A stretch of 64,000 bases of DNA from Alicyclobacillus kakegawensis NBRC 103104 (GTDB lineage Bacteria; Bacillota; Bacilli; Alicyclobacillales; Alicyclobacillaceae), in NCBI RefSeq assembly GCF_001552655.1, contig NZ_BCRP01000007.1, positions 1 to 64,000 on the forward strand, read 5' to 3'. Shown here in pieces: positions 23,480 through 34,091 of this stretch. The notes beneath the pieces were generated by a model. It worked only from the letters and a program-made list of their open reading frames with translations, was not told the DNA's origin and did no database searches. How positions within the stretch are numbered: the first letter of the stretch is position 1; the number at the start of each line of letters is the position of its first letter. The position numbers were made by a program, and so were the translations under genes.

Positions 23480-24727
23480 TTAAACATAGGTCAGCCCGTC
23501 ATACAACGGGAAGCGCGCGCACAACGCCCGCACCTTCTGGCGCGCCGCGGCCAAGGCCGATTCGCTCCCGTCCTTGAGTGTGAGGGCCAGAATGTCGGCT
23601 ATCTCCGCCATGGCCTCCTGGTCCATGCCGCGCGTGGTGACGGCGGGAGTGCCCAGGCGAATGCCGCTGGTCGTGTTCGGCTTTTCCGGGTCGAACGGTA
23701 TGGCGTTCTTGTTTACGGTCACGCCCACCTCGTCGAGGCGTCGTTCAGCTTCCTTGCCCGTCAAGCCCACGTTGCGCAAGTCGACCAACATCAGGTGATT
23801 GTCCGTGCCCCCGGATACCAACGTAAATCCCCGCTCGGACAGCGCGTCAGCGAGAGCCTGGGCGTTGTCCACCACCGCTTGTGAATACTGGCGAAACTCA
23901 GGGCGCAGCGCCTCGCCGAACGCCACCGCCTTGGCGGCAATGATGTGCATCAGGGGCCCGCCTTGAATGCCTGGGAACACCGCCTTATCGATGGCTTTCG
24001 CGTGTTCTACCTTGCACAGGATCATCCCGCCTCGCGGCCCGCGCAGCGTTTTGTGCGTGGTCGTGGTCACAAAGTCTGCGTACGGCACCGGCGACGGGTG
24101 ATGACCCGTGGCCACCAGACCGGCGATGTGGGCCATGTCCACCATCAACAACGCCCCCACCTTGTCGGCGATGTCCCGCAGCCGCGCAAAGTCGATGACC
24201 CGCGGATAGGCGCTAGCGCCCGCGACCAACAACCGTGGCCGGTGCTCTTCGGCCAGCCGCTCCACTTCATCGTAATCAATCCGCTGGCTGGAGGCATCGA
24301 CCCCGTACGGCACGAATTGGTAGGTCTTGCCCGAAAAATTGACCGTGCTCCCATGCGTCAGGTGGCCGCCGTGCGCCAGGTTCATCCCCAACACGGTGTC
24401 CCCCGGGTTCAGAGCCGCAAAGTAAACGGCCATGTTGGCCTGGGCTCCCGAATGGGGCTGCACGTTGACATGGTCGGCGCCGAACAATTCCTTCGCCCGC
24501 TCGATGGCAATCCGCTCGATCACGTCCACGTGTTCGCAGCCGCCATAGTAACGACGCCCGGGATACCCTTCAGCGTATTTGTTGGTCAGAACGGTTCCCA
24601 TGGCCGCCAACACGGCCCGACTGACAAAGTTCTCCGAAGCAATGAGTTCGATCTTTTGCCGCTGCCGCTGTAACTCGGCCTGCATGGCTGCGGCCACGTC
24701 CGCATCCATCTGGTTCAAAAACGTCAC
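23480..24727 (-). CDS. glyA: Serine hydroxymethyltransferase, GlyA
   Basis: GlyA interconverts serine plus THF with glycine plus methylene-THF, using PLP. The 415-residue protein shows [37 protein letters not shown], the PLP lysine in [16 protein letters not shown] and the later [15 protein letters not shown]. The GTG at 24727 follows GGGGGAAGG. It is the last gene of the glycine riboswitch operon, 44 bp after the serine dehydratase gene. There it can use methylene-THF from glycine cleavage to convert a second glycine to serine. Confidence 0.97.
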   Translation of the reverse strand: MTFLNQMDADVAAAMQAELQRQRQKIELIASENFVSRAVLAAMGTVLTNKYAEGYPGRRYYGGCEHVDVIERIAIERAKELFGADHVNVQPHSGAQANMAVYFAALNPGDTVLGMNLAHGGHLTHGSTVNFSGKTYQFVPYGVDASSQRIDYDEVERLAEEHRPRLLVAGASAYPRVIDFARLRDIADKVGALLMVDMAHIAGLVATGHHPSPVPYADFVTTTTHKTLRGPRGGMILCKVEHAKAIDKAVFPGIQGGPLMHIIAAKAVAFGEALRPEFRQYSQAVVDNAQALADALSERGFTLVSGGTDNHLMLVDLRNVGLTGKEAERRLDEVGVTVNKNAIPFDPEKPNTTSGIRLGTPAVTTRGMDQEAMAEIADILALTLKDGSESALAAARQKVRALCARFPLYDGLTYV

Positions 24728-24771
24728 ATGCCTTCCCCCTCGTGATCGGGCCATCGCCGCACACGCACGCA

Positions 24772-25827
24772 TTAGAACACTGAGACGACGCGGATATCGC
24801 GCACCCCCCTGATGCCGGTCCGCAAGTCCGCCAGCACCGAAGATGGGACAGGCTGATCCACCTCACACACTGTGACCGCGTCGCCACCTTTTGTCCACCG
24901 CTCCAAACTCAGGCGCGCAATGTTGGAGCCACGCTCGTCCAACAGGCGCGATACGCGAGCGAGAAACCCCTGTTCATCCACATGATACAAGATTAGCGTG
25001 AAACGTTCACCTGTGAACCTGACGTGCAGGCCGTCCAGTTCTATCACCTCGACCTTGCCCCCGCCGATGGAACTGGCCACCAGAGCGGTCGCTCTGGTGG
25101 CGCCCGCCAGCGCCATGTCGGCCGCTGCCAGCGCGGTGATGGCGTGTAAACCGTTGCGCGTGACGCAAGGGACCTCGACCAGTCCCGCCACCGGATCGCA
25201 CACAAGCCCGAGTGAGTTTTGCAACGCCAAAGCCGCCGCATGCACCGCCGCTTGCGGCGATCCGCCCGCCAATTCGACCAGCGCCCCGGCGGCCATGGCG
25301 GTGGCAGACCCCACTTCCGCCTGGCAGCCGCCGGCCGCGCCGGAAATGCAGGCCGCGTTGGCGATGGCAAGCCCCAGCGCTGCGGCCGTAAACAGACTGC
25401 ACACCAGCTGGTCTCGCGTATACCGCCCGGAGTCCAGGAGGCTTACCAGAACCCCCGGCAAGATTCCCGCAGCGCCCGCTGTCGGCGTAGCCACGATGCG
25501 CCCCATCGCCGCATTGACTTCCGACACCGCCAACGCGTACGCCATCGCCCGCAGGGGCTCCGGAGGCACAAAGCTGGCGCCGCGTCCAAGGTAGGCGTGC
25601 ACGCGCGCCGCATCCTGTCCGGTCAACCCCGTGCGCGAGCGCTCCGGTTCCAGGATACCTTTGCGCACCGCCTGTTCCATCACCGCAAACTGGCTCGCCA
25701 TCTTGGCCATCAGCTCGTCTTCGTCGAGCCCCGATTGTCGCTCTTCCACGGACATCATCAGACGAGCAATCGACAGGCCTCTTTCTTCCGCCTGCCGCGC
25801 CAGTTGAGAAAGGCTGGTAAAGGACAC
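24772..25827 (-). CDS. sdaA: L-serine dehydratase: alpha-type catalytic domain fused to beta-type ACT domain
   Basis: The enzyme deaminates serine to pyruvate and ammonia with an iron-sulfur cluster. Residues 1 to about 260 match the alpha subunit (SdaAA): [33 protein letters not shown] and [14 protein letters not shown], with the cluster cysteines. The next stretch, [15 protein letters not shown] then an ACT domain to the end, matches the C-terminus of the beta subunit (SdaAB). The alpha C-terminal tail and the whole beta N-terminal domain are absent. This one-chain hybrid of 351 residues is unusual. The GTG at 25827 has GAGGTG upstream; a GTG overlapping the gcvPB stop is the alternative. 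It lies between gcvPB and glyA. Confidence 0.85.
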   Translation of the reverse strand: MSFTSLSQLARQAEERGLSIARLMMSVEERQSGLDEDELMAKMASQFAVMEQAVRKGILEPERSRTGLTGQDAARVHAYLGRGASFVPPEPLRAMAYALAVSEVNAAMGRIVATPTAGAAGILPGVLVSLLDSGRYTRDQLVCSLFTAAALGLAIANAACISGAAGGCQAEVGSATAMAAGALVELAGGSPQAAVHAAALALQNSLGLVCDPVAGLVEVPCVTRNGLHAITALAAADMALAGATRATALVASSIGGGKVEVIELDGLHVRFTGERFTLILYHVDEQGFLARVSRLLDERGSNIARLSLERWTKGGDAVTVCEVDQPVPSSVLADLRTGIRGVRDIRVVSVF

Positions 25828-25844
25828 TCTCCAACACCTCGATT

Positions 25845-27311
25845 TCACTCGAACCGATAGCGGAGCACCGGCTGCCTGGCCGCCTTCACCTCATCCAACC
25901 GCCCCACCACCGTCGTGTGCGGCGCCGACCTGACGACCTCCGGGTGCTCCTTAGCCTCGTCGGCAATCTGCAGCATGACCCTGATAAACTCCTCCAGGGT
26001 TTCCAGGCTCTCCGTGTCCGTCGGCTCAATCATCATGCATTCGTCCACGATGAGCGGGAAGTAGATGGTCGGCGGGTGTATACCGAAATCCAGCACGCGT
26101 TTGGCGATATCCAGCGTCTTCACCCCGTTTTTCTTTTGGCGTGCGCCAGAGAGCACAAACTCATGCTTGCACACCCGGTCAAACGGCAGGTCGTAGGAAC
26201 TCTCCAGTCGCCGCATCACGTAATTGGCAGCCAGCACGGCGGACTCGGACGCTTGTTTGAGGCCCAGAGCGCCCATTGTGCGGATATACGCGTAAGCGCG
26301 GACCAAGACGCCGAAATTTCCGTAGAAGCCTTTGACCTTGCCAATCGAGCGCGGCACATCCCAATTCCACCGATACCGTCCGTCGGCGTCCTGAGTCACA
26401 GTCGGTTTGGGCAGATACGGAGCCAGAAACTGCTTCACCCCCACCGGACCGGCTCCTGGGCCGCCGCCCCCGTGAGGCGTCGAGAAGGTCTTATGCAGGT
26501 TCAGGTGCACCACGTCGAACCCCATGTCGCCCGGACGGGTGTAGCCCAAGATCGCGTTCGCGTTCGCCCCATCGTAATACAGCAAGCCGCCCGCCTCGTG
26601 GACAATGCGGGCAATCTCTTCAATCTGGGTCTCAAACAAACCGAGCGTACTCGGATTGGTCAACATCAGCGCCGCCGTATCGGAACCGACCGCGGCGCGT
26701 AGAGCCGCCAGATCCACGTTGCCATCTCGGTCCGAAGGAATCGTCACAGCCTTCAGTCCCGCCATCGTCACACTGGCCGGATTGGTTCCGTGGGAGGAGT
26801 CGGGAACAATGACCTTGTCGCGTTTTTCTCCGCGATCCCGATGGTACGCGGCAATCATCAGCAGGCCGGTCCATTCCCCCTGGGCGCCAGCCGCAGGTTG
26901 CAGACTGACCGCATCCATCCCGGTGATCTCCATCAGGTCCTGCTGCAAACGGTGCATCAACGCCAATGCCCCTTGCACCGTCTCTTCCGGCTGATAGGGA
27001 TGGATGTGGACAAAACCAGGCAAACCGGCCGCCTTTTCGTTGCGCTTTGGGTTGTACTTCATCGTACAGGAGCCGAGCGGATAAAAGCCCGAATCGACGC
27101 CGTGGTTGCGCGTGGACAGGGCCGTAAAGTGGCGAACCACATCCAATTCGCTCAACTCCGGCAGACGGGGCGCATCCTGGCGGTAGTACCTGCCCAATTC
27201 GCCCGCCACGTCAAATTCCGGTACGTCCAAGGCCGGCAGCGTGTAAGCGGTGCGTCCTGGCCGGCTGCGCTCAAACACAAGCGGAACCGTCTGCTTGGTC
27301 TCGGCGGTCAT
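25845..27311 (-). CDS. gcvPB: Glycine dehydrogenase (decarboxylating) subunit 2, GcvPB
   Basis: This is the PLP-binding half of the two-subunit P protein, which decarboxylates glycine and passes aminomethyl to lipoyl-GcvH. The 488-residue protein has [39 protein letters not shown] and the PLP lysine in [25 protein letters not shown] precedes the ATG, which overlaps the gcvPA stop (ATGA). It is the third gene of the riboswitch operon. Confidence 0.97.
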   Translation of the reverse strand: MTAETKQTVPLVFERSRPGRTAYTLPALDVPEFDVAGELGRYYRQDAPRLPELSELDVVRHFTALSTRNHGVDSGFYPLGSCTMKYNPKRNEKAAGLPGFVHIHPYQPEETVQGALALMHRLQQDLMEITGMDAVSLQPAAGAQGEWTGLLMIAAYHRDRGEKRDKVIVPDSSHGTNPASVTMAGLKAVTIPSDRDGNVDLAALRAAVGSDTAALMLTNPSTLGLFETQIEEIARIVHEAGGLLYYDGANANAILGYTRPGDMGFDVVHLNLHKTFSTPHGGGGPGAGPVGVKQFLAPYLPKPTVTQDADGRYRWNWDVPRSIGKVKGFYGNFGVLVRAYAYIRTMGALGLKQASESAVLAANYVMRRLESSYDLPFDRVCKHEFVLSGARQKKNGVKTLDIAKRVLDFGIHPPTIYFPLIVDECMMIEPTDTESLETLEEFIRVMLQIADEAKEHPEVVRSAPHTTVVGRLDEVKAARQPVLRYRFE

Positions 27312-28660
27312 ACAAGCGCCTCCTTCACTCGCTGCACCAAGGTATCGATTTCAGCGCGCGTACGCACCTCGGTCACAGTCAGCAGCACACAGTCCTGCAA
27401 TTCCGGATAGAACCGGCCCAGGTCCAGCCCAAACAAGAAACCTTCGGCCAGCAGGCGCTTCTGTACGCTTGCGACCGGGCGCGGCAGTCGAACGACGAAC
27501 TCGTTGAAAAAGGGACCAGAAAAGACGCCCTGCACGCCATCGACCTGTTCCAGACAGTGCCTTAGGTAATGCGCCTTATGGTAGTTCTGGAGCGCCAACT
27601 CGCGCATGCCCTGTGGTCCCATGTACGTCAGGTAGACCGTTGCCGCCAAGGCGTTCAAAGCCTGGTTTGAGCAGATGTTGGACGACGCCTTTTCGCGGCG
27701 GATGTGCTGTTCCCGCGCTTGCAGCGTGAGGACGTATCCCCGCCGCCCGTCTGCGTCCACCGTCTCGCCCACGATGCGTCCCGGCAGGCGCCGCATCAGG
27801 TCGCGGCGGGCGGCCATCATGCCCAGATAGGGCCCGCCAAAGCTCAGCCAGTTGCCGAGCGATTGCCCTTCTGCAACCACTACGTCCGCGCCCAACCGCC
27901 CGGGCGGCTCCAACAATCCCAAGGCCACAGGGTACGCGCTGACGACCAGCAGCGCCCCCGCTCTGTGGGCGATGTCTGCGATGTTGGCCAGGTCTTCCAG
28001 CTGGCCGAAAAAATTCGGGTATTGCACTATCACACCCGCTGTCGTCCCATCACACATCGATTGCAGCTGATTAAGGTCAATGCGCCCGCCCTGATGCGGA
28101 ATCTCCAGCAGCTCCACCGACTGGCCGCCGGCGTAGGTCGCCACCACCTGTCGATACTCTGGGTGAAGCGTGCCGGCCAGCAACAGCCGGTTGCGGCGCG
28201 TGTGGGTACAGGCCACCATACCGGCTTCGCCCAGCGCCGTCGGCCCATCGTACATCGACGCGTTGGCCAAATCCATGCCTGTGAGTTCGGCCACCAGGGT
28301 CTGGTACTCAAAGATAGCCTGCAGCATCCCTTGGCTGACCTCCGGCTGGTATTGCGTGTAGGACGTGTAGAATTCGGATCGACCGATTATCGCCTCCACA
28401 ACGCTCGGCTGATAGTGCTCGTAGGCGCCGGCTCCCAGAAAGCTGACCAGCTGATGAAGGTCCCGATTTTGCTGGGCCAGTCCCTGCATGTGACGAAACA
28501 GCTCCAACTCGGACATGGCATCGGGCAGTTGGAGCGGATGCTTCAGGCGCACCGACTCGGGGATGTCGGCGAATAGCTCGCCGATATCCGAAATGCCGAG
28601 AAAATCCATCATCGTTTGCCGGTCCTCATCGGTGTGCGGGAGATAGCTGAAGTTTGCCAA
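27308..28660 (-). CDS. gcvPA: Glycine dehydrogenase (decarboxylating) subunit 1, GcvPA
   Basis: The 450-residue protein partners GcvPB. It shows [18 protein letters not shown] near the start, [38 protein letters not shown] and [16 protein letters not shown], the usual family order. The TTG at 28660 was chosen because AGGTGAAGG lies just upstream and the length equals the Bacillus protein; the frame upstream overlaps gcvT and is not family-like. It starts 29 bp after gcvT. Confidence 0.97.
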   Translation of the reverse strand: MANFSYLPHTDEDRQTMMDFLGISDIGELFADIPESVRLKHPLQLPDAMSELELFRHMQGLAQQNRDLHQLVSFLGAGAYEHYQPSVVEAIIGRSEFYTSYTQYQPEVSQGMLQAIFEYQTLVAELTGMDLANASMYDGPTALGEAGMVACTHTRRNRLLLAGTLHPEYRQVVATYAGGQSVELLEIPHQGGRIDLNQLQSMCDGTTAGVIVQYPNFFGQLEDLANIADIAHRAGALLVVSAYPVALGLLEPPGRLGADVVVAEGQSLGNWLSFGGPYLGMMAARRDLMRRLPGRIVGETVDADGRRGYVLTLQAREQHIRREKASSNICSNQALNALAATVYLTYMGPQGMRELALQNYHKAHYLRHCLEQVDGVQGVFSGPFFNEFVVRLPRPVASVQKRLLAEGFLFGLDLGRFYPELQDCVLLTVTEVRTRAEIDTLVQRVKEALV

Positions 28661-28689
28661 CCGTCCTTCACCTCTCATGCTGGTTTCAA

Positions 28690-29817
28690 TCACACCGAGC
28701 GCGCCCGCCGATAGAAGGGGATTTCCACCACCTCGGCGACGGCCGCCCGGCCGCGGATGTCGATGCCGACTTGGCTGCCAACCCGGACGCATCCGGCCCT
28801 CACGAGAGCCAAGGCGATTCCCTGGTGCAGAGTCGGCGAATGCGTTCCCGATGTCACCTTGCCGATGCACTCCCCTTCGCGTGCGATGGAACCATGAGAC
28901 AGCGAGACAATCGCCTGCCCCGCCCGCGGCACGCCTCGGTGGAGCAGACGCAACCCAACCAGCTCCCGAGCCGGACCTGTTTCCTGCTGGGTGATCAGGG
29001 AGGAGCGGCCGATGAAATCACCTTTGTCGAACTTGACGAAGCGGTGGAGACCGGCTTCAAGCGGGGTGATGTCCGTGTCCAACTCATGCCCATACAGCGG
29101 CAAAGCGGCTTCCAACCGAAGCGTGTCACGCGCCCCCAATCCACAGGGAACGAGCCCATCCGCCGCACCCGCGGCCAGCAGTCTCCGCCACAGAGCGGGC
29201 GCCGATTCCGCTGGGACGTAGATTTCAAAACCGTCCTCCCCCGTGTATCCGGTGCGGGAGACAAGAGCCTGCACGCCGTCCACTTCGTCCAGGACAAAAC
29301 GGTACGGCCGTACAGCAGCCAAGGACACAGACGTCAATCTCTCCAGAATCGCTGCAGCTCGTGGACCCTGCAGAGCCAACAACGCCCATTCATCAGACCG
29401 ATCCGTTACGGACACCGCATGCCCGTTTGCATGTTCCGCCAACCAGGCGTAGTCCTTGTCGATATTGGCCGCGTTCACCACAAGCAGGTACCGCTCGTCC
29501 GTCAAGCAATAAACCAGAAGGTCATCCACGGTGCCACCGTGTTCATACAGCATCGGCGAGTACGCTGCACGCCCGGGGACGAGTTTAGACAGGTCATTGG
29601 TCACCATCGACTGTAAAAATGACCGCGCCTTGCGCCCGACAACCTCCAGTTCTCCCATGTGTGACACATCGAACAAACCGGCCGCGCGACGCACGGCCTC
29701 ATGTTCCTTGAGGATGCTGTCAAACTGGACAGGCATCTCCCAACCGCCAAAATTCACCAGTTTTGCGCCATACTCCGCGTATACTGGATAAAGGGCGGTC
29801 CGTTTCAGACTGGCCAC
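28690..29817 (-). CDS. gcvT: Glycine cleavage system T protein (aminomethyltransferase), GcvT
   Basis: GcvT releases ammonia from aminomethyl-lipoyl-GcvH and loads the carbon on THF. The 375-residue protein shows FGGWEMPVQFDSILKEHEAV, AGLFDVSHMGELEVVG, VSRTGYTGEDGFEIYV and ACGLGARDTLRLEAALPLYG-like sequence. It ends with the usual C-terminal beta domain. GGGAGGGAG lies before the GTG at 29817; the frame to 29892 runs into the terminator and is not translated. First gene after the tandem glycine riboswitch. gcvH and lipoylation genes are not in the window. Confidence 0.96.
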   Translation of the reverse strand: MASLKRTALYPVYAEYGAKLVNFGGWEMPVQFDSILKEHEAVRRAAGLFDVSHMGELEVVGRKARSFLQSMVTNDLSKLVPGRAAYSPMLYEHGGTVDDLLVYCLTDERYLLVVNAANIDKDYAWLAEHANGHAVSVTDRSDEWALLALQGPRAAAILERLTSVSLAAVRPYRFVLDEVDGVQALVSRTGYTGEDGFEIYVPAESAPALWRRLLAAGAADGLVPCGLGARDTLRLEAALPLYGHELDTDITPLEAGLHRFVKFDKGDFIGRSSLITQQETGPARELVGLRLLHRGVPRAGQAIVSLSHGSIAREGECIGKVTSGTHSPTLHQGIALALVRAGCVRVGSQVGIDIRGRAAVAEVVEIPFYRRARSV

Positions 29818-29872
29818 GCCACTCCCTCCCGTTCGCGCGGCGGCCTTCCCCGCCTTTTGCGCGTGAAAATGC

Positions 29873-29918
29873 ATAAAAAAACAGAGACACACGAAGACCG
29901 TGTCCTCGTCGTCTCTGT
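29873..29918 (-). terminator. Expression-platform terminator of the glycine riboswitch
   Basis: ACAGAGAC and GTCTCTGT form the outer stem, and on the minus strand TTTTTTT follows. It lies between the second aptamer and gcvT, where glycine binding should prevent its formation. Confidence 0.85.
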
Positions 29919-30090
29919 CTCACAACCTGAGAGTTCCCCACAACCACGTGGTTGCCCCATCGGTAGCCGTCGTCCGTCGGCTTCTCCAGAGCTGCATCCT
30001 GTGGCGCTATCACGACCTGAGAGATTTTGTGCGGGCCGAGGTTGCAACCGCACATTGCCCCATCGGTGGTATTGCTACACTCTCACGCCA
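29919..30090 (-). ncRNA. Tandem glycine riboswitch upstream of gcvT
   Basis: The minus strand has two consecutive aptamers. The first (about 30087-30003) has GTGAGAGTG, ACCACCGATGGGGCAA and AAATCTCTCAGGT. The second (about 29998-29925) has CTCTGGAGAAGCCG, TACCGATGGGGCAACC and GAACTCTCAGGTTGTGAGAC. These are the conserved segments of the glycine riboswitch, normally an ON switch for gcv genes. A terminator follows directly, so control is by transcription termination. Confidence 0.95.
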
Positions 30091-30232
30091 ACAGTCATCT
30101 GCGCAGTATGTATTTTTTCCGCTTCTCACCTCACTATAATCGGGAAATGAACACGCTGCAATACTTTTTTCGCCGAATAAGTCGGCCCTGTGCAGAACGC
30201 ACCGCACAGGGCTACTCCCCCTGAATACCGCC

Positions 30233-30355
30233 TCAGCATGCAGGGGTGGTCGTACAGGTTGGCACGTGATACGGAATCAGGAGAATGAACAGGACGAAGA
30301 TGATCAAGAACACAATCGCCCAGCGGGTATATGCGCCAAGAACTCCGTCGTACAT
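30233..30355 (-). CDS. YjcZ family micro-protein, 40 residues
   Basis: The peptide MYDGVLGAYTRWAIVFLII continues FVLFILLIPYH and ends in a Thr/Cys-rich tail (CTTTPAC). The GxYTRWxxVFLIIFVLFFLL pattern is the hallmark of YjcZ-type sporulation proteins: a short head, one membrane helix and a small tail. GGAGG lies eight bases before the ATG. It is the second of two adjacent family members in the same direction. Confidence 0.85.
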   Translation of the reverse strand: MYDGVLGAYTRWAIVFLIIFVLFILLIPYHVPTCTTTPAC

Positions 30356-30428
30356 CCCGTAGCCCTCCTTCATGCACAAAATGTCTCCTAGAAGACCACC
30401 GGGGCTGCCTCATACCCATCACGGGGAC

Positions 30429-30536
30429 TCAATATCCAGCCGCTGCGCCATAACCCGGAACCAACAGGAAGAACAGGACGAAGATAATCAGGAACACGAC
30501 CGCCCACCGGGTATATCCGCCAAAAACCCCGTACAC
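30429..30536 (-). CDS. YjcZ family micro-protein, 35 residues
   Basis: The GTG start at 30536 follows GAGGAGGTG. The product is MYGVFGGYTRWAVVFLII, then FVLFFLLVPGYG and AAAGY, a textbook YjcZ-type sequence with the C-terminal PGYG. A longer frame extending upstream is artefactual. It is followed 73 bp later by its paralogue. The role is unknown, but the family is linked to spores. Confidence 0.88.
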   Translation of the reverse strand: MYGVFGGYTRWAVVFLIIFVLFFLLVPGYGAAAGY

Positions 30537-30782
30537 TTTCCACACCTCCTCACCTGGACTTGGTTCACCATATGGGGCAGTTAGGTACTTTCGTCGCGGT
30601 ATTTGCCCGGTCCAGCCTGCGCACAACAGCTTCTGCAATCTCGCCATGCCGGTCACCACCCTGGCTGCACGGGGCGTCCCTTGCATGGCAACAAAATCCG
30701 TGCAAAACCGGCGACAGAATGCACAAGCTAAGACGGCCAAAGCAATGGCGTTGAGCAGCCTGTCGTACCGGAGGGGAGAGCA

Positions 30783-30920
30783 ATGGATAGCTGCTACTAC
30801 TGCCAACACCCAATCGAGGGGGACCCGCATTATGTAACCTTCTACGACGCGGATGATGAACACGACGAGCCGCTGTGCGACTCGTGTTACGCAGAGTGGT
30901 TGGAGTCGATGAAGGGGTAG
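30783..30920 (+). CDS. 45-residue zinc-ribbon-like protein
   Basis: The product starts MDSCYYCQHPIEGD and ends CDSCYAEWLESMKG. Two CxxC knuckles separated by about 24 residues form a likely treble-clef or ribbon zinc site, with an acidic middle segment. GGAGGGGAG lies upstream of the ATG. It resembles many short zinc-finger proteins of unknown function in Bacilli. It is encoded alone between YjcZ genes and acsA, on the plus strand. Confidence 0.72.
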   Translation: MDSCYYCQHPIEGDPHYVTFYDADDEHDEPLCDSCYAEWLESMKG

Positions 30921-30942
30921 ATCACCTGGCGCAGCGGACCAT

Positions 30943-30986
30943 GGCCCCGGGGAGGATGAGGTGCTTGTAGTATGCTCTCCGGGGCC
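30943..30986. terminator. Hairpin between the zinc-ribbon gene and acsA
   Basis: GGCCCCGG (30943-30950) pairs with CCGGGGCC (30979-30986), with partial pairing inside. It lies in the convergent gap and probably ends both transcripts; the T-tracts are weak. Confidence 0.5.
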
Positions 30987-30997
30987 TCAGGTCACAC

Positions 30998-32956
30998 TTA
31001 GCCCTCCATGCCCCGATGCTGCTCCTGCAAGGCCCTGATCACGGACGGATCGGCCAAGGTGGAGGTGTCACCAATCACCCGGCCTTCCGCGATGTCGCGC
31101 AGCAAGCGGCGCATAATTTTACCACTGCGGGTCTTGGGCAAGTCAGCCGCAAAGATGATTTCCTCCGGTCGAGCCATGGCCCCGATGGTCGACGCCACAT
31201 GACGCTTCAGTTCCTGGGCCAGCTGGTCGTCCGGGTCGACGCCTTCTTTCACCGTCACAAAGGCGGTGATAGCCTGACCTTTGACATCATGCGCGCGTCC
31301 AATCACCGCCGCCTCGGCAACCGCCGCGTGCGCCACCAGGGCGCTTTCAACCTCCATCGTGCCGATGCGATGCCCAGACACGTTAATTACATCGTCGATT
31401 CGACCTAAAATCCACAGATACCCGTCTTCGTCCATATAGGCCCCGTCTCCCGATAAATAAAGACCCTCGAACTTGCCAAAATACGTGGTACGGAACCGTT
31501 CATCATCGCCCCACACCGTGCGCAGCATCGAGGGCCACGGACGTTTCACCACCAGGTAGCCGCCTTGGCCGCGAGGAACCGATTGGCCCTGCTCGTCCAC
31601 AATATCGATTTCAATTCCGGGTACAGGCCGCGTGGCCGATCCGGGTTTTGTGGCCACCAGACCCGGCAGCGGCGCCACCATGGCGCATCCGGTTTCAGTC
31701 TGCCACCACGTGTCCACAATAGGGCAACGCCCCTGACCCACGTGCTCATGAAACCACATCCACGCCTCAGGGTTGATGGGTTCACCGACCGTCCCCAACA
31801 GGCGCAGGCTGTCCAGGTTATATGGCTTTAGATACTCCTCGCCCCACTTCATGAACATACGAATGGACGTGGGAGCCGTGTAGAAAATCGTCACTCCATA
31901 CCGCTCGATGAGCTGCCAAAACCTGTCGCGCCCTGGGTAGTCCGGAGCCCCTTCATACAGGACAACTGTCGCCCCAGCGGACAAAGGGCCATAAACCACA
32001 TACGTATGTCCCGTCACCCAGCCGATGTCCGCCGAACAGAAGTAGACGTCGCTGTCCTTGATGTCGAAGACGCTGCGCATGGACGTGTTCACGCCCACCA
32101 TATATCCGCCCGTGCTGTGCACAATCCCCTTGGGCTTGCCTGTGGTGCCTGAGGTATACAGCAGATATAAAACATCCTCGGCATCCATCGGTTCGGGTGG
32201 GAAGGGAGCCGTCGGCGACTTCGCCATTTCTTCCTGCCAGTCCAGGTCCCGGCCGGCCACCATGGTGGCTCCTGACGCCTCGCCGACACGCCGGACAACC
32301 AACACCTGTTCGACCGATGTCCCGACAACCGCTTCATCCGCATTTTGCTTGAGGGGAATCACCTGGCCGCGGCGCCACCCTCCGTCCGCTGTGATCAACA
32401 ACTTGGAGCCCGCATCGACCAGACGATCCCGTAGACTGGCCGCTGAGAAGCCACCAAAGACCACCGAATGAATGGCACCGATCTTGGCGCAAGCGAGCAT
32501 GGCTATGGGTAACTCCGGGATCATCGGCAGATAGATGGTGACCCGGTCCCCCTTCCGTACCCCTAACCGCCTCAGCATGTGGGCAGCACGGTCCACCTCG
32601 CGCCCAAGCAGGTCGTACGTGAAGACCCTTTGATCCCCAGGCTCGCCCTCCCAAATGATGGCGGCCTTGTTCTTCCGCGGACCCTCTCGGTGCCTATCCA
32701 CCGTGTTCTGCGCGGCATTCAGCTTGCCGTCCGCAAACCAACGAGCGTGCGGGGGATTCCACTCCAAGACCCGAGTGAACGGTTTCATCCAGGTGATATA
32801 CGAAGCCTGTTCTGCCCAGTACCCCTGTGGGTCTTGCTGGGCCCGCTCGTAGACGGAAGGATCTGCGAAATTGGCTTGCTGCCGGAAAGACTCGGAAGGA
32901 GAAAACATCCGATCCTCATGCATCCAGGTGTCCAACGCTTGGCTCGGGGCCTCCAT
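30998..32956 (-). CDS. acsA: Acetyl-CoA synthetase, AcsA
   Basis: The enzyme activates acetate through acetyl-AMP to acetyl-CoA. The 652-residue protein has the N-terminal FWxxxA-like region, the AMP loop [28 protein letters not shown], the hinge [20 protein letters not shown] and the catalytic and acetylatable Lys in [12 protein letters not shown]. Length and motif order fit the long Acs family rather than AcuA-type short acyl-CoA ligases. GGGGGAG precedes the ATG by seven bases. Confidence 0.96.
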   Translation of the reverse strand: MEAPSQALDTWMHEDRMFSPSESFRQQANFADPSVYERAQQDPQGYWAEQASYITWMKPFTRVLEWNPPHARWFADGKLNAAQNTVDRHREGPRKNKAAIIWEGEPGDQRVFTYDLLGREVDRAAHMLRRLGVRKGDRVTIYLPMIPELPIAMLACAKIGAIHSVVFGGFSAASLRDRLVDAGSKLLITADGGWRRGQVIPLKQNADEAVVGTSVEQVLVVRRVGEASGATMVAGRDLDWQEEMAKSPTAPFPPEPMDAEDVLYLLYTSGTTGKPKGIVHSTGGYMVGVNTSMRSVFDIKDSDVYFCSADIGWVTGHTYVVYGPLSAGATVVLYEGAPDYPGRDRFWQLIERYGVTIFYTAPTSIRMFMKWGEEYLKPYNLDSLRLLGTVGEPINPEAWMWFHEHVGQGRCPIVDTWWQTETGCAMVAPLPGLVATKPGSATRPVPGIEIDIVDEQGQSVPRGQGGYLVVKRPWPSMLRTVWGDDERFRTTYFGKFEGLYLSGDGAYMDEDGYLWILGRIDDVINVSGHRIGTMEVESALVAHAAVAEAAVIGRAHDVKGQAITAFVTVKEGVDPDDQLAQELKRHVASTIGAMARPEEIIFAADLPKTRSGKIMRRLLRDIAEGRVIGDTSTLADPSVIRALQEQHRGMEG

Positions 32957-33153
32957 GTGTCAACTCCCCCTCGGTGTCCCAGTGTGTCCGGTTTGCTACC
33001 AGAAGGATGGAAATCACAATCGGATATCTTGCAATCTGCCATGCCTATGCGAGCGCTTACTTCCTGAAATTGAACAAGTCACCATACGAAGCAAAATAAT
33101 TATACAAGTTTAAGAGAGAACTCTCAAACCCTTCTCTTTCCTGATCCTGGGGT

Positions 33154-33945
33154 TTATAGACTGCGCACCATGCCTCCGTCAACCAAAACCGCCTGCCCCG
33201 TCACGTAGCCGTTGGCTGCGGAACCCAGAAACAGCGCCATCTGGGCAAACTCGTCCGGCTGTCCGTACCGTCCCATTGGGATTCTCTCATACCACCGCCG
33301 TTGCACTTCAGCCACCGAGATCCCTTGTTTGTCCGCATCCATTTGGTCAAGCGAGGCCACCCGGTCGGTCGCTATGCGCCCGGGGCCCAGTGTGTTGACC
33401 AAAATATTGTACGGGGCCAATTCCGTCGCGAGACTCTTCGCCAGTCCCAGCACACCCGCTCGCAAGGTATTGGACAAAATCAGGCGATCGACAGGCTGTC
33501 GAATGGAGGAGGACGCGATGTTGACAATGCGTCCCCAACGCTGTTTCTGCATGTGCGGAAGCACGCGACGAGTGGAGCGGATAAAACTCATCAGGCACAA
33601 ATCAAAGGCCTCCTGCCACTGGGCGTCATCAACCTCCGCAAAAGTCCCTACGGGCGGTCCGCCGGTGTTGTTGATGAGCACGTCCACCCCACCCCACCGA
33701 CGTTCAATCACCTGAAAGACATTGTCGAGCTGATCCGCCCGCGACAGGTCACAGGTCACACCCATGACGTTTTCATTGTCCGTGGCAGATTGAAGGGTCG
33801 CCACGGCTTCCTCCAGGCGCTTTTCGTCTCGCCCGGTAATGGCCACCAGCGCTCCCTCGGACGCGAACGCCTTTGCCACGGCAAAACCCAGCCCGCGGGT
33901 CGCCGCTTGAACCAGCACCGTCTTTTCGGCTACTCCGACGTCCAT
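33154..33945 (-). CDS. Short-chain dehydrogenase/reductase family protein, atypical active site
   Basis: The Rossmann-fold protein of about 263 residues has QAATRGLGFAVAKAFASEGA (cofactor loop), CDLSRAD, NNTGGPP and the C-terminal VTGQAVLVDGG. The catalytic region reads NIASSSIRQPVDRLILSNTL. The Ser is present but the YxxxK dyad is replaced by Leu-xxx-Asn. A group of SDR proteins with RQPVxxLxLSNxxRAG shares this change, so it may be a divergent enzyme rather than a damaged gene. The start at 33945 excludes a poorly conserved leader; a frame to 33987 exists. It stands alone. Confidence 0.82.
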   Translation of the reverse strand: MDVGVAEKTVLVQAATRGLGFAVAKAFASEGALVAITGRDEKRLEEAVATLQSATDNENVMGVTCDLSRADQLDNVFQVIERRWGGVDVLINNTGGPPVGTFAEVDDAQWQEAFDLCLMSFIRSTRRVLPHMQKQRWGRIVNIASSSIRQPVDRLILSNTLRAGVLGLAKSLATELAPYNILVNTLGPGRIATDRVASLDQMDADKQGISVAEVQRRWYERIPMGRYGQPDEFAQMALFLGSAANGYVTGQAVLVDGGMVRSL

Positions 33946-34091
33946 AACCGCCAGCCCCCAGTCCTTATAGTGTTTCAACAAACACACCCAACCGGTAGAT
34001 CATCACTCTGAGCAGTCGCCCTGTCCACTGGCGGCGTGAGGGAGCCAAGGCTCCCTCGCCGCGTGCGGGAATGTGTTGGACCCACGTCAAA

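Noticed and set aside
29818..29892. N-terminal extension of gcvT
   Set aside because: It would start inside the riboswitch terminator, and its Cys/Phe/His-rich sequence is not part of the GcvT family.
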